A stretch of DNA of 64,000 bases from Candidatus Intestinimonas merdavium. Its GTDB lineage: Bacteria > Bacillota > Clostridia > Oscillospirales > Oscillospiraceae. This document shows, in pieces, positions 10,656-19,278 of this stretch. The notes below the pieces were generated by a model that was not told the origin of the DNA, searched no databases, and saw only the letters and a list, made by a program, of their open reading frames with translations. Position 1 is the first letter of the stretch. Every line of letters starts with the position of its first letter. Both the position numbers and the translations under genes were made by a program. The stretch lies in contig DXCX01000033.1 in assembly GCA_019115785.1 (NCBI GenBank), positions 1-64,000 on the forward strand. The letters run 5' to 3'.

Positions 10656-11243
10656 ATGGAAAACAAAAAAGTGAAAAAGGTCAATATGCTTTATCTGCTG
10701 GGGTACATCCTGATCCCCATCGTGGTCATTGTCTTATGTGCGTGGTGTGGCGCCACCTTTTTTGGCAGCAAAGGAAAAATAGCGTCGGCACTGTTTACGG
10801 GACCATTTATTCTCTCCGTACTCTGGTGGGTTTTTGGCGGCCGGATGATCTATGACAGAAAGAGAAAGGCCATGGAAAAGGAACTGGATGCCAAGGGATT
10901 TGTCCGCAACCATACCTTCAAAGGCAGTGACTGCACAGTGATCGTTGACGCAGAAAACGGACAGATCGCGCTGCTCTTCCGCTGGAATCCCTTTGCGTAT
11001 TTTGTCCTCCCAACCAGCCGCATTTCCAAGGCCTGGGTGGATGACGGCCGCTTTGGCGCGGGCTTCATGGAGGGCAGTAACCGGGTCAGCTTTCTCTTTC
11101 TCGCCGATGGCGTCAAGGTCCGGGTCAATACGTTTTTCTCCAACAAGAGGTGGCGCATGGACAGCGACTATATCCTCACCGGCATCTCCAAGGCCGATAT
11201 GATGGTAAAGATATTGGAAGCCGCCAGAACACAGAACGTCTGA
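10656..11243 (+). CDS. Two-segment membrane protein of unknown function
   Basis: A 195-residue protein that I do not recognise. Two hydrophobic segments (about residues 11-30 and 45-63) are followed by a basic stretch (RKRKAMEKELDAKG) and a cytoplasmic-looking beta-rich domain with tryptophans and aromatic residues. This domain could be PH-like, as in bacterial YcxB/DUF-type membrane sensors. A GGAGAGG site precedes the ATG. It stands alone between the tRNA terminator and a 230-base non-coding gap. Confidence 0.75.
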   Translation: MENKKVKKVNMLYLLGYILIPIVVIVLCAWCGATFFGSKGKIASALFTGPFILSVLWWVFGGRMIYDRKRKAMEKELDAKGFVRNHTFKGSDCTVIVDAENGQIALLFRWNPFAYFVLPTSRISKAWVDDGRFGAGFMEGSNRVSFLFLADGVKVRVNTFFSNKRWRMDSDYILTGISKADMMVKILEAARTQNV

Positions 11244-11295
11244 TATGGGAATTTTCAGTAAACTGAAGGCGTCCCTTCGAGATGACTGGTGTGGA

Positions 11296-11333
11296 AGCTG
11301 CCGGACCCAAATGGACGAGACTGTCCGGCAGCT
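11296..11333. terminator. Stem-loop in the gap after the 195-residue membrane protein
   Basis: AGCTGCCGGAC pairs perfectly with GTCCGGCAGCT across a 16-base loop. No clear T-tract follows on either strand, so terminator function is only possible. The rest of the 11244-11472 gap shows nothing else. Confidence 0.4.
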
Positions 11334-11472
11334 CTATATGCTCCCCATGACAGTGGGCCACTAAATATCCGCCCGTTGTTACCCCCGTTATATAGCGGTA
11401 AGCGGCAGGCCGCAAGGCGGAATTGACAGATGTGGAACTTCTGATCTTCCCTGTGAGGTACGGCTGAAGAAG

Positions 11473-13401
11473 TCACGCCTCGGTGTGCAAAAGCCAGACA
11501 AAGCCATAGGGACACAGCTCCACATGGCCGAGGTCGTTGAAGTGACCGCCGTAGATCAGCTCCTCAAAGGGGCCGGTCTCCCGACAGGAGGCGGTGAGGA
11601 ACTGACCGCTGAAGTTGAACAGGGCGATGAGCTTGCGGCCGTTGTACCAGCGTCCCACGCCCAGCACGTGAGGGCTGCCGGTGTCAAAGGTCCAGACATC
11701 TGCCCGGGCGTCGAAGGCCGGCTCGGCACACCGCAGCTCCTCCAGCCGGCGCAGGCCCAAAAACTGCTTTCCCTGGCGGGTATCCGGGTCATGGCGCAGC
11801 TCGGCCAGCGCCCATTGAAAGGCCCCTCGATGGAGATACCGGCTGTCCTCCCGCTTTTCCTCGTCCTGGTGGTAGGAGTAGTCGTTGAGCTGTCCCACCT
11901 CGTCGCCGCTGTACAGCACCGGTATGCCGCTTTGTGTGAGCATCCAGGCGTGGAGCATCAGGTCACAGGCGATGGAGCGCTCCAGCTTGATGGGGTCGCG
12001 TTCATAGTCAGCGGCCTCCACCCCGCACAGGGAGGCGGTGGTACCGCACAGTCGGGCGTCCCCTAGCCGTGGGTCGTCGTTGTAGAGCTCGCCGCGGCTG
12101 TCGCTGGAGGGCCAGCGGCCGGTGAAGTAGTCGTTGAGGAATTTCTTGTGTGCCACCTCGTCGGTGCCGAAGTGGGTGTGGAGCCAGGGGTAGTCCAGCC
12201 CCCAGCCGATGTCGTCGTGACAGCGCAGGTAATTGAGGAAGAGAAAATCCCTGGGCAGGGCGGACACGGTATCCAGCTGATGGCGGAGAAGGGAGACGTC
12301 CCCGGTGGCCAGGGTGTGCCAGGTGGTGGCCATGGTGGTCACGTTGTAGAGCATGTGGCACTCAGGCTTGTCCGGGGTACCGAAGTAGGGGACCACCTTG
12401 GATGGCTCCATGACCACCTCGCCCAACAGCAATACGCTGGGGCAGACCACCTCGCAGACCATACGCATCATCCGTACCAGGGTGTGGACCTGGGGCAGGT
12501 TGCGGCAGCTGGTGCCCAGCTCCTTCCAGATGTAGGGGACGGCGTCGAGACGGATGATGTCTATGCCCCGATTGGCCAGGAAGAGGAGGTTTTCGGTCAT
12601 GTCGTTGAAGACCACGGGGTTTGCGTAGTTGAGGTCCCACTGGTAGGGGTAGAAATTGGTCATGACCGCCTGCTGGCAGTCCACCAGCCATGTGAAGCAG
12701 CCGGGCGCGGTGGTGGGAAAGACCTGGGGCACTGTCTTTTCAAAGGCCCGGGGAATATCCCAGCTGTCGTAAAAAAAGTAGCGCTCCCGGTAGTTGGGGA
12801 CACCGGCCCGGGCCTTCCTGGCCCACGGATGGTCCTCGCTGGTGTGGTTCATCACAAAGTCCAGACACAGGCTGATGCCGCTCTGGCGGCAGTCGTCGGC
12901 CAGACGCTCCAGATCCTCCATGGTGCCCAGCTCTGGCTGCACCTTCCGAAAATCGGACACCGCGTATCCGCCGTCGCTGCGGCCCTTTGGACTCTCCAGC
13001 AGGGGCATCAGGTGGAGGTAGTTCACACCGCACTCCTCCAGGTAGGGCAGCTTCTCCCGCACCCCCTCCAGGGTGCCGGCAAAGGCGCCGGTGTAGAGCA
13101 TCATCCCCAGCAGGTCCCGGCGGCGGTACCAGTGGGGGTCGGCCTCCCTGCGCTGGTCCTGGGCACGCAGGTCGGCCTTACGGCCGTCCCAGCTCCGGCG
13201 GAGCATGGAGATGAAGTAGTCAAAGGCGGCCAGGTCTCCATGGTAGAGCTCACAGTAGAGCCACTTGAGCTCGTCATAGTGCCGGGCCAGCCGCCGGTCA
13301 AAGACATCGCAGTCCAGGGCGGCGGGAGAGGCTGGGGAGGCGGACGGCCTTTTAGTCCGGGGGCCGGTGCCGCCTGTGGAACGGATTCGTTTGTTTTTCA
13401 T
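11473..13401 (-). CDS. Amylosucrase-type GH13_4 enzyme
   Basis: Predicted to use sucrose as glucosyl donor, building alpha-1,4-glucan and releasing fructose in the cytoplasm; there is no signal peptide. The 642 residues resemble Neisseria amylosucrase throughout, including DAVPYIWKELGTSC and the RCHDDIGWG motif. Putative catalytic residues are nucleophile D286 (DIIRLDAVPY), acid/base E328 (LLGEVVMEP) and D396. The first two share numbering with the Neisseria enzyme. Its ATG overlaps the fructokinase stop as ATGA, so released fructose would meet a co-translated kinase. Sucrose hydrolase (same subfamily) is the main alternative. Confidence 0.88.
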   Translation of the reverse strand: MKNKRIRSTGGTGPRTKRPSASPASPAALDCDVFDRRLARHYDELKWLYCELYHGDLAAFDYFISMLRRSWDGRKADLRAQDQRREADPHWYRRRDLLGMMLYTGAFAGTLEGVREKLPYLEECGVNYLHLMPLLESPKGRSDGGYAVSDFRKVQPELGTMEDLERLADDCRQSGISLCLDFVMNHTSEDHPWARKARAGVPNYRERYFFYDSWDIPRAFEKTVPQVFPTTAPGCFTWLVDCQQAVMTNFYPYQWDLNYANPVVFNDMTENLLFLANRGIDIIRLDAVPYIWKELGTSCRNLPQVHTLVRMMRMVCEVVCPSVLLLGEVVMEPSKVVPYFGTPDKPECHMLYNVTTMATTWHTLATGDVSLLRHQLDTVSALPRDFLFLNYLRCHDDIGWGLDYPWLHTHFGTDEVAHKKFLNDYFTGRWPSSDSRGELYNDDPRLGDARLCGTTASLCGVEAADYERDPIKLERSIACDLMLHAWMLTQSGIPVLYSGDEVGQLNDYSYHQDEEKREDSRYLHRGAFQWALAELRHDPDTRQGKQFLGLRRLEELRCAEPAFDARADVWTFDTGSPHVLGVGRWYNGRKLIALFNFSGQFLTASCRETGPFEELIYGGHFNDLGHVELCPYGFVWLLHTEA

Positions 13402-14351
13402 CGTGCAGCCTCCTTACCGTCTTCCAGCTCCGACAGGGTGGGCATGGCGGGGATGGCGCCGCTGCGGGAGCAGGTTTTGGAGGCCGCCCGGTTGGCAAAG
13501 GCGAGGATCTCCTCCAGCTCCTGGGTGGTGAGATCTTCCAGTGGGCGCACTCCCCGCCGGGTCAGACGGCTGAGAACCGCCCCCAGGAAGGTGTCGCCCG
13601 CGCCGTTGGTGTCGGCCACGGAGGTGGTCACGCCGGACACCAGACCCGACTGTCCCTGCCAGCGGTAGAAGGCGCCGTCGGCGCCCAGGGTAATGAGGAC
13701 CAGGGGAATGCCCTGGTCAGCCAGGCGGCGGCTGCCCTCCTCCGGGTCGCCGGTGCCGGTGATGAGAGGGAGCTCCTCATCGGAGAGCTTGAGGATGTCC
13801 ACCAGGGGCAGGGGGGTGCGCATCCACTCCACGGCCTCCTCCCGGCTGCTCCAGAGGGCCTCCCGGTAGTTGGGGTCATAGCTTACCAGTACGCCGTGGG
13901 ACCGGGCGTGCCGGGCGGCAAAGAGGGTGGCCGAGCGGGCGGGAGCGGCGGTGAGACTCACCGAGCCAAAGTGGAGAATCTTGGTATTCTCCACCAGCCG
14001 GGTATCCACCTCCTCCGGGGTAAGAGCGCTGTCCGCGCCCCGGACGAAGCGGAAGGAGCGCTCTCCGGAGGCGGAGACGGTGACCACCGCCATCGTGGTG
14101 GGGGAGGCGTCGGTCCGCACACCGGATATGTCCACGCTGTTTTCTGAGAGTACATTTGTGAGATAATCGCCGAAGCCGTCCCGGCCCACCTTGCCCAGGA
14201 AGGCCGTTTTGCCCCCCAGACGGGCGGCGGCCACCGCTACGTTGGCGGGGGCGCCGCCGGGATTGGCGGCAAGCAAAGGCACATTTTGGGAGGTAGCACC
14301 GGTCTGGGTCAGGTCGATGAGCACCTCTCCGATGGTGGTAATATCCATCAT
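13398..14351 (-). CDS. scrK: PfkB-family fructokinase
   Basis: ATP-dependent sugar kinase, most likely making fructose 6-phosphate from fructose freed by the flanking amylosucrase and GH32. The 317-residue ribokinase-fold protein has the N-terminal PfkB pattern (NPGGAPANVAVAAARLGG) and the C-terminal catalytic DTNGAGDTFLGAVL. Start ATG 14351 has AGGAAG ten bases upstream; the next codon is also ATG. Substrate is inferred from the neighbours; other PfkB kinases share these motifs. Confidence 0.9.
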   Translation of the reverse strand: MMDITTIGEVLIDLTQTGATSQNVPLLAANPGGAPANVAVAAARLGGKTAFLGKVGRDGFGDYLTNVLSENSVDISGVRTDASPTTMAVVTVSASGERSFRFVRGADSALTPEEVDTRLVENTKILHFGSVSLTAAPARSATLFAARHARSHGVLVSYDPNYREALWSSREEAVEWMRTPLPLVDILKLSDEELPLITGTGDPEEGSRRLADQGIPLVLITLGADGAFYRWQGQSGLVSGVTTSVADTNGAGDTFLGAVLSRLTRRGVRPLEDLTTQELEEILAFANRAASKTCSRSGAIPAMPTLSELEDGKEAAR

Positions 14352-14382
14352 GGCGTAACCGCTTCCTTTCTCTGCGCAAAAA

Positions 14383-15708
14383 TCATATGGTGCAGATCTG
14401 CTCCAGAGGGCCGTCCAGCTGGGTCCCCAGGCCGTAGACCACATGGCTGAGCACATACTCGCCCTCGTTGATAAAGAGCTCGATCAGATTCGGGTCAATA
14501 AAGATGTCCAGCCGGCAGCACGCCCCGGTCAGCCGGGGACTTCGGGCGATGAGGCGGCGGCCCTGGAGTCCGGCGAAGACGGCGCTCCGGTCCCCCTCGA
14601 TCCGGCCGTCCCGCAGACGGACCTGGTAACCGCCCAGGTCCAGGCAGTCCCCCTCACGCAGAGTGGCCCGGAGCCGGACGGGTTTATGTTCCGCCAGGGG
14701 GGAGAGGTCAGATACCGGACGGGTGAAGGCGGCGGATACATCGGGGTGGACCGGGAAGCACACACGGCCCTCCCGGAGCTGCACCACCCTGGGCAGGCAC
14801 ATCATGCCATTCCATGGCCCACGGCCGTCCGGCGCCTCCGGCACGGGCTGGGGCATGCGCATCCATGCCACCACCACCCGGCGGCCCTCACGGTCCAGGG
14901 TGCTCTGGGGGGCGTAGAGGTCCAGGCCATGGTCCAGGAAGGCGAGGGGGTCTCTCAGCGTCATCCGACAGGTCTCCGGGTCAAAGTCGGCCCGGGCGTA
15001 CATGGCCTGGTCGGCGTAGGAGAGGCCGTCGTCCGTGATCCCCATGGGGGAGCCCAGGAAGAGATAGCCGTCGTCCAGCCGGGCCAGGTCGGGACACTCC
15101 AGGACCCTGCCCAGCTCCCGGGAGGCGTACTGGTTGGCATAGGTCCAGGAGAGTCCGTCGTCGCTGCGGAAGAAGAGGACCCGCCCGGTGCCGCCGCGGG
15201 TACTCCCCAGGACCATATAGTAGTGGTCTCCCTCCCTCCACACCTTGGGATCCCGGGTGTCCTTTCGGTCCCCCAGGGCCGGATCGGTGAGCACGGGAAT
15301 GATCTGCCGCTTGTCCTCCCAGTTGTCAAAGTGCCGGCCGTCCCGGGAGATGAGCATGGCCTGGGAGGTCTCATACCGGTCCCCTTCTGCCAGATGGATG
15401 TCCTCCGCCGAGGGCTGTTCATACTTGACCGCCGAGTAATAAAGGTGCATCCGGCCGTCGATCTCCAGAGCGCTGCCGGAGAAGATCCCGTTTCGGTCAT
15501 AGTCCTTGGTGGGAAAGAGGGCCACGCCCAGGTGCTCCCAGTGAACCAGGTCCCGGCTTACCGCGTGGCCCCAGTGCATGGTGCCCCAGCGGGGGGCATA
15601 GGGGAAATGCTGATAGAAGAGGTGGTATTCTCCTTGATAGTAGATAAAGCCGTTGGGATCGTTGCTCCAGTTTCCCGGCGCTTTTAGATGTACACAGTCC
15701 TTCAACAC
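14383..15708 (-). CDS. GH32 beta-fructosidase (sucrose / sucrose-6-phosphate hydrolase type)
   Basis: Hydrolyses the fructosyl bond of sucrose or related fructosides. The 441-residue protein has all three GH32 motifs: WSNDPNG with nucleophile D17, RDPK with D153, and ECPDL with acid/base E204. No signal peptide is present, so it acts on imported sugar. The start is GTG with GGAGG seven bases upstream. It leads the GH32-fructokinase-amylosucrase block and lies just after a terminator that follows the permease genes. Since uptake is by ABC transporter, free sucrose is a likelier substrate than sucrose-6-phosphate. Confidence 0.92.
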   Translation of the reverse strand: MLKDCVHLKAPGNWSNDPNGFIYYQGEYHLFYQHFPYAPRWGTMHWGHAVSRDLVHWEHLGVALFPTKDYDRNGIFSGSALEIDGRMHLYYSAVKYEQPSAEDIHLAEGDRYETSQAMLISRDGRHFDNWEDKRQIIPVLTDPALGDRKDTRDPKVWREGDHYYMVLGSTRGGTGRVLFFRSDDGLSWTYANQYASRELGRVLECPDLARLDDGYLFLGSPMGITDDGLSYADQAMYARADFDPETCRMTLRDPLAFLDHGLDLYAPQSTLDREGRRVVVAWMRMPQPVPEAPDGRGPWNGMMCLPRVVQLREGRVCFPVHPDVSAAFTRPVSDLSPLAEHKPVRLRATLREGDCLDLGGYQVRLRDGRIEGDRSAVFAGLQGRRLIARSPRLTGACCRLDIFIDPNLIELFINEGEYVLSHVVYGLGTQLDGPLEQICTI

Positions 15709-15762
15709 CCGGTTTCCTCCACATTATTTGATAAGCCTTTGGGTCTGTCCTGGCGCTCCCAT

Positions 15763-15794
15763 AAAAATCGGGAGCCTCCTCACGAGGCTCCCGA
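15763..15794 (-). terminator. Terminator inside the sugar operon
   Basis: A perfect 11-base stem (15768-15778 with 15784-15794) is followed on the minus strand by TTTTT. It separates the transporter genes from GH32. No good promoter is visible between it and GH32. Confidence 0.85.
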
Positions 15795-15887
15795 CAGGAG
15801 GGCCGCGCCGCCGGGACCGTGCCGGCAAGGCGGATGGCCTCCATGCAGACACAGATTGTACCACAAGGGGAGCGCTTTTGATAGCCC

Positions 15888-16748
15888 TTATTTCACCGCG
15901 CCGGACACCACACCGCCGATGATCTGCTTCTGAAGGATCACGTACAGGATCAGGATGGGGATAACACACAGCAGCAGGCCTGCCATAATGGTTCCATAGT
16001 CCGCCGAGTAGGTGCCGTAGAAGCTGTATGTAGACAGAGGCAGGGTGAGCAGCTCCTTATCGGTGAGGACCAGGGAGGGCAGAAGGTAGTCATTCCAGAA
16101 GGCCAGGGAGTTGAGAATGACCATGGTGGAGATGATGGGCTTGAGCAGGGGGAGAACGATCTTGAAGAAGGTCTGTGTGTGGGTACAGCCGTCAATATAG
16201 GCGGCCTCCTCCAAGGCAATGGGAATATTTCCCTTGATAAACCCGTGGAACATGAAGACCGACATAGACATGGAAAAGCCGGTGTGCATAAAGATGAGGG
16301 TGAGGCGGTGGTTGAGCACATTGAGGGTGCCGCCATAGATGCTCACCAGGGGGATCATGATGGCCTGGAAGGGGATGATCATAGAGGCCACCATGAGGGC
16401 AAAGGTGATCTTGGAGATCTTGTTGTTGTGGCGGACGATGTAATAGGCCAGCATGGAGGCCAGAAGGGTCACCAGCAGGGTGGAGCAGACGGTGACGATA
16501 AGGGAGTTTTTAAAGGCGTTGAGGAAGTCCATCTGGGTAAAGGCCTTGACAAAGTTGTCAAAGGACAGGCCTTTGATGGTAAAGAGCCAGGAGAAGGGGC
16601 TCTTGATGATGTCGCGCTTTTCCTTGAGGGAGTTGATGACCACCATGACGAAGGGGAACATGTAGGCGATGAAGATGATGATAAGGCCGGTCATGGCCAG
16701 CGCGTTGGTCATCTTGCGTTTGCTGCCGCCAATGGATGCGTTGTTCAT
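15888..16748 (-). CDS. Carbohydrate ABC transporter permease (MalG/MsmG type)
   Basis: Second membrane subunit of the sugar importer. The 286 residues have about six transmembrane segments and the EAA loop (EEAAYIDGCTHTQTFFKIVLPLLKP) that docks the ATPase. Its ATG overlaps the stop of the partner permease by one base (TAATG), indicating translational coupling. It ends about 95 bases before the internal terminator. Family call is firm; the sugar is inferred from the neighbouring glycosidases. Confidence 0.94.
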   Translation of the reverse strand: MNNASIGGSKRKMTNALAMTGLIIIFIAYMFPFVMVVINSLKEKRDIIKSPFSWLFTIKGLSFDNFVKAFTQMDFLNAFKNSLIVTVCSTLLVTLLASMLAYYIVRHNNKISKITFALMVASMIIPFQAIMIPLVSIYGGTLNVLNHRLTLIFMHTGFSMSMSVFMFHGFIKGNIPIALEEAAYIDGCTHTQTFFKIVLPLLKPIISTMVILNSLAFWNDYLLPSLVLTDKELLTLPLSTYSFYGTYSADYGTIMAGLLLCVIPILILYVILQKQIIGGVVSGAVK

Positions 16749-17620
16749 TATGCCTCGACCTCCTGTCGCTTGGTGAGGTAGACCTGAATCCCGCTGATGA
16801 TGGCCACAATGACGAAGAGGATGAGGGCCTCAGCCTGGCCCACGCCGAACTGGCGGGAGGTGAAGGCCTTTTCATAGACGTGCATAGCGGCCATTTCGGT
16901 GGTGCCGTAGGGGGCGCCGGCGGTCAGGGAGAGGTTGACGTCGTATACCATGAATGCCCGGGACAGGGTAAGGAAGAGGCAGATGGTGATAGAAGACATC
17001 ATGAGGGGGAGGATAATGCTTCTGAGCTTGACCCAGCCGGTGGCGCCGTCGATGCTGGCGGCCTCCATCACATCCTGGTTGAGCCCCATGAAGCCGGCCA
17101 CGTAGATGAGGATCATGTAGCCGGACAGCTGCCACACGGAGACCAGCACCAGGGCGGCAAAGGCCAGGTTGGGGTCGGAGAGCCAGGAGCTCTCAAAAAG
17201 GCTCCAGCCGGTGGCCTCACCGATGCCCACAAAGACCCGGGAGAAGACGAACTGCCAGATATAGCCCAGCACCAGGCCGCCGATGAGGTTGGGCGTGAAG
17301 AAGCCGGCCCGGAAGAAGTTCTGGCCCTTGATGCCGCGGGTGAGCAGATAGGCGATGGCAAAGGCCAGTATGTTGACGATGATGACCACAAAGATCACAT
17401 ATTTAAAGGTGAGCAGTAGGGACGTCCAGAACTGGGTGTCCTTGAGCACACTGGCGAAGTTTTGGAACGCCACAAAATTCTTTACAGCGGACACGCCGTT
17501 CCAGTCCGTCATGGTGAGATAGACGCCGTAAAGAAATGGAATGATGACCACGGCAAAGAAGCAGAACATACCGGGCAGCGCAAAGCCGCAGAAGTCCTTT
17601 CCTCCACTTTTCCCTTTCAT
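16748..17620 (-). CDS. Carbohydrate ABC transporter permease (MalF/MsmF type)
   Basis: First membrane subunit of the sugar importer, 290 residues with about six transmembrane segments. The EAA-type loop reads MEAASIDGATGWVKLRSIILPLM. TAAGGAGG lies just upstream of the ATG, and the binding protein gene ends 12 bases before. It would pair with the product of 15888-16748 and with the MsmX-type ATPase encoded at 24849. Confidence 0.94.
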   Translation of the reverse strand: MKGKSGGKDFCGFALPGMFCFFAVVIIPFLYGVYLTMTDWNGVSAVKNFVAFQNFASVLKDTQFWTSLLLTFKYVIFVVIIVNILAFAIAYLLTRGIKGQNFFRAGFFTPNLIGGLVLGYIWQFVFSRVFVGIGEATGWSLFESSWLSDPNLAFAALVLVSVWQLSGYMILIYVAGFMGLNQDVMEAASIDGATGWVKLRSIILPLMMSSITICLFLTLSRAFMVYDVNLSLTAGAPYGTTEMAAMHVYEKAFTSRQFGVGQAEALILFVIVAIISGIQVYLTKRQEVEA

Positions 17621-17632
17621 TTTGTTTCCTCC

Positions 17633-19009
17633 TTATTTCTGTTGTGCCCAGTAGTCCTCGATGGAGGCGATGAGCTCCGCCCGGTCGCTGCGTCCGGCCA
17701 GATATTTCTGCATGGCAGCGCCGAGGATCGACCAGTGGTCGTTGGGCACGATGGCGGAGGCGTTGAACGCGGTCCCATCGTGCACATGGCTATAAATGTC
17801 CCGGCTGAGGGGGTCGGAGGGCTCATAGGGGTTGTTCCGGAAGGGGGGGATGATGTTGCAGGTTTTGACCAGCATCTGCTGCCCGATCTCGCTGTATACG
17901 ATCCAGTTGAGGAATTCCTTGGCGGCGGCCAGCTGCTGCTCGGTGGCCACCACGCCGTCCAGCATGACCTGCTTGGAGGGGGAGGCCTGGATCTGCCAGT
18001 TCACAAAGTCGTCGGGGTCGTTGTTCATGAAGTAGGGCAGGAAGCCGTACTCGTCGTCCTTCTCCGCGTCGGCATCCTCCAGGTTGGGCCAGGCCCAGTT
18101 GCCGTTGAACCAGAAGGCGGTCTTCCCATCCACCAGGTCAATGGCCATCTCGTCGTAGTCGGCGCCCAGAGGGTCGCTCTTGGCTACATTATAGGTGCGG
18201 AGCACATCAAACATATCCAGGAACTGGGACATGCGGTCGTAGCTGGTGAGGTCCAGCTGTCCGCTCTTGAGCAGCTCGATGGCCTCAGCGGCGCCGGCGG
18301 AAGTCCCGTCGTAGGTCTCATAGACATACTGGAGATGATGGGCGCCCAGGGACCAGTCCTCCATGGCCAGGGAGACAGGGCGCTCGATGCCCGCCTCCAC
18401 CAGGCGGTCCAGCAGGGCCGTAAAGTCGTCCAGGGTACGGATGGAGGCGGGGTCAAAGGTCTCGCCCAGGGCCGTCTCGATGACCGCCTTGTTGTAGATC
18501 ATGCCGCGGCCCTCGATGCAGAGGGGGAAGCTGTAGACCTTGCCGTTGACCTCGGTGAGGTAGCCCTCCGCCTCGGCCAGCCAGGGCTCGCTGGACAGAT
18601 CGGCGGCCTTCTCCTCTGCCAGGGCGATGACATCGGTGGTGTCAAGAATGGACATGGTGGGGGGATTGCCGGAGTTGTAGAGGCTGACCACCTTGGTGTA
18701 GGGGGAATCGCCGTCAGTCACGGGCATGACCTCCACGTGGACACCGGATTTCTTCTCAAACTCAGCTCCCATCTCCACCAGGGCGCTCTGGATCTCCGCC
18801 TTGGAGTTGAGCAGGGTGATGCTCGTCCCCTGAAGCGACGGATCGTACGCAAAGGTGTCCACGGAAGTGTCGATGGGTTCCACCTCCTCCACCTCGTTGG
18901 GGTCGTCCGGGTTGCTGGCAAAGCCGAACCGGCACCCAGTGGAGGCTGTCGCGATCAGGGCAGACAGCACCCCTAAGGCGATCAGCCTGGAAAAGATGCT
19001 TTTTTTCAT
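17633..19009 (-). CDS. Sugar ABC transporter substrate-binding lipoprotein
   Basis: Captures the sugar outside the membrane and delivers it to the two permeases. The 458-residue protein has a lipoprotein signal peptide (MKKSIFSRLIALG...) with lipobox STGC near residue 26, then a cluster-B type solute-binding domain (long, rich in Trp/Tyr/Asp). ATG 19009 is preferred over GTG 19015 because AGGAGG is seven bases before the ATG and only one before the GTG. It heads the operon beneath an operator-bearing promoter. Confidence 0.93.
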   Translation of the reverse strand: MKKSIFSRLIALGVLSALIATASTGCRFGFASNPDDPNEVEEVEPIDTSVDTFAYDPSLQGTSITLLNSKAEIQSALVEMGAEFEKKSGVHVEVMPVTDGDSPYTKVVSLYNSGNPPTMSILDTTDVIALAEEKAADLSSEPWLAEAEGYLTEVNGKVYSFPLCIEGRGMIYNKAVIETALGETFDPASIRTLDDFTALLDRLVEAGIERPVSLAMEDWSLGAHHLQYVYETYDGTSAGAAEAIELLKSGQLDLTSYDRMSQFLDMFDVLRTYNVAKSDPLGADYDEMAIDLVDGKTAFWFNGNWAWPNLEDADAEKDDEYGFLPYFMNNDPDDFVNWQIQASPSKQVMLDGVVATEQQLAAAKEFLNWIVYSEIGQQMLVKTCNIIPPFRNNPYEPSDPLSRDIYSHVHDGTAFNASAIVPNDHWSILGAAMQKYLAGRSDRAELIASIEDYWAQQK

Positions 19010-19049
19010 ATTCACGCCTCCTGTTTTAAAAGGTCAATAAAACACTGCA

Positions 19050-19063
19050 TGAAACCGGTTACT
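19050..19063. promoter_or_regulatory. LacI/CcpA-type operator at the transporter promoter
   Basis: TGAAACCGGTTACT, which reads AGTAACCGGTTTCA on the minus strand, matches two sites at 24417 and 24524. It lies just downstream of the transporter -10 hexamer, at the expected transcription start. It also fits the CcpA cre consensus at 13 of 14 positions, so either regulator could bind. Confidence 0.7.
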
Positions 19064-19071
19064 TTAGCTTT

Positions 19072-19101
19072 ATATTAACATTTTTTTAAAGAATACGTCA
19101 A
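19072..19101 (-). promoter_or_regulatory. Promoter of the sugar transporter operon (TTGACG-18-TAATAT)
   Basis: On the minus strand TTGACG (19096-19101) and TAATAT (19072-19077) are 18 bases apart. The operator begins nine bases downstream of the -10. Confidence 0.75.
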
Positions 19102-19217
19102 TCGTTTGTCGTCAAATATCCCAATTTTGTAAATATTGTATGATTTGATTTAGTCTAATTATACACATTTAACAAGAGCCAGGGCGGCTTTTGGTTGTAT
19201 GCCGTCAAATTCTCTGA

Positions 19218-19223
19218 TATAAT
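19218..19223 (+). promoter_or_regulatory. -10 element of the LacI-family gene
   Basis: A perfect TATAAT lies 55 bases upstream of the regulator ATG. A weak -35 (TTGTAT, 19195-19200) is 17 bases further up. This promoter diverges from the transporter promoter. Confidence 0.5.
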
Positions 19224-19278
19224 GATGAAAATTAACCCAATAAGGGGAAAGACCGACAGGGAAACAAGGGGCGCTGTT

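Noticed and set aside
11244-11472. A small gene in the gap before amylosucrase.
   Set aside because: Frames here lack ribosome sites and are shorter than or antisense to neighbours; only a stem-loop is visible.
14383-15708. Calling GH32 a sucrose-6-phosphate hydrolase of a PTS system.
   Set aside because: No PTS genes are present; uptake is by an ABC importer, so unphosphorylated sugar is the more likely substrate.
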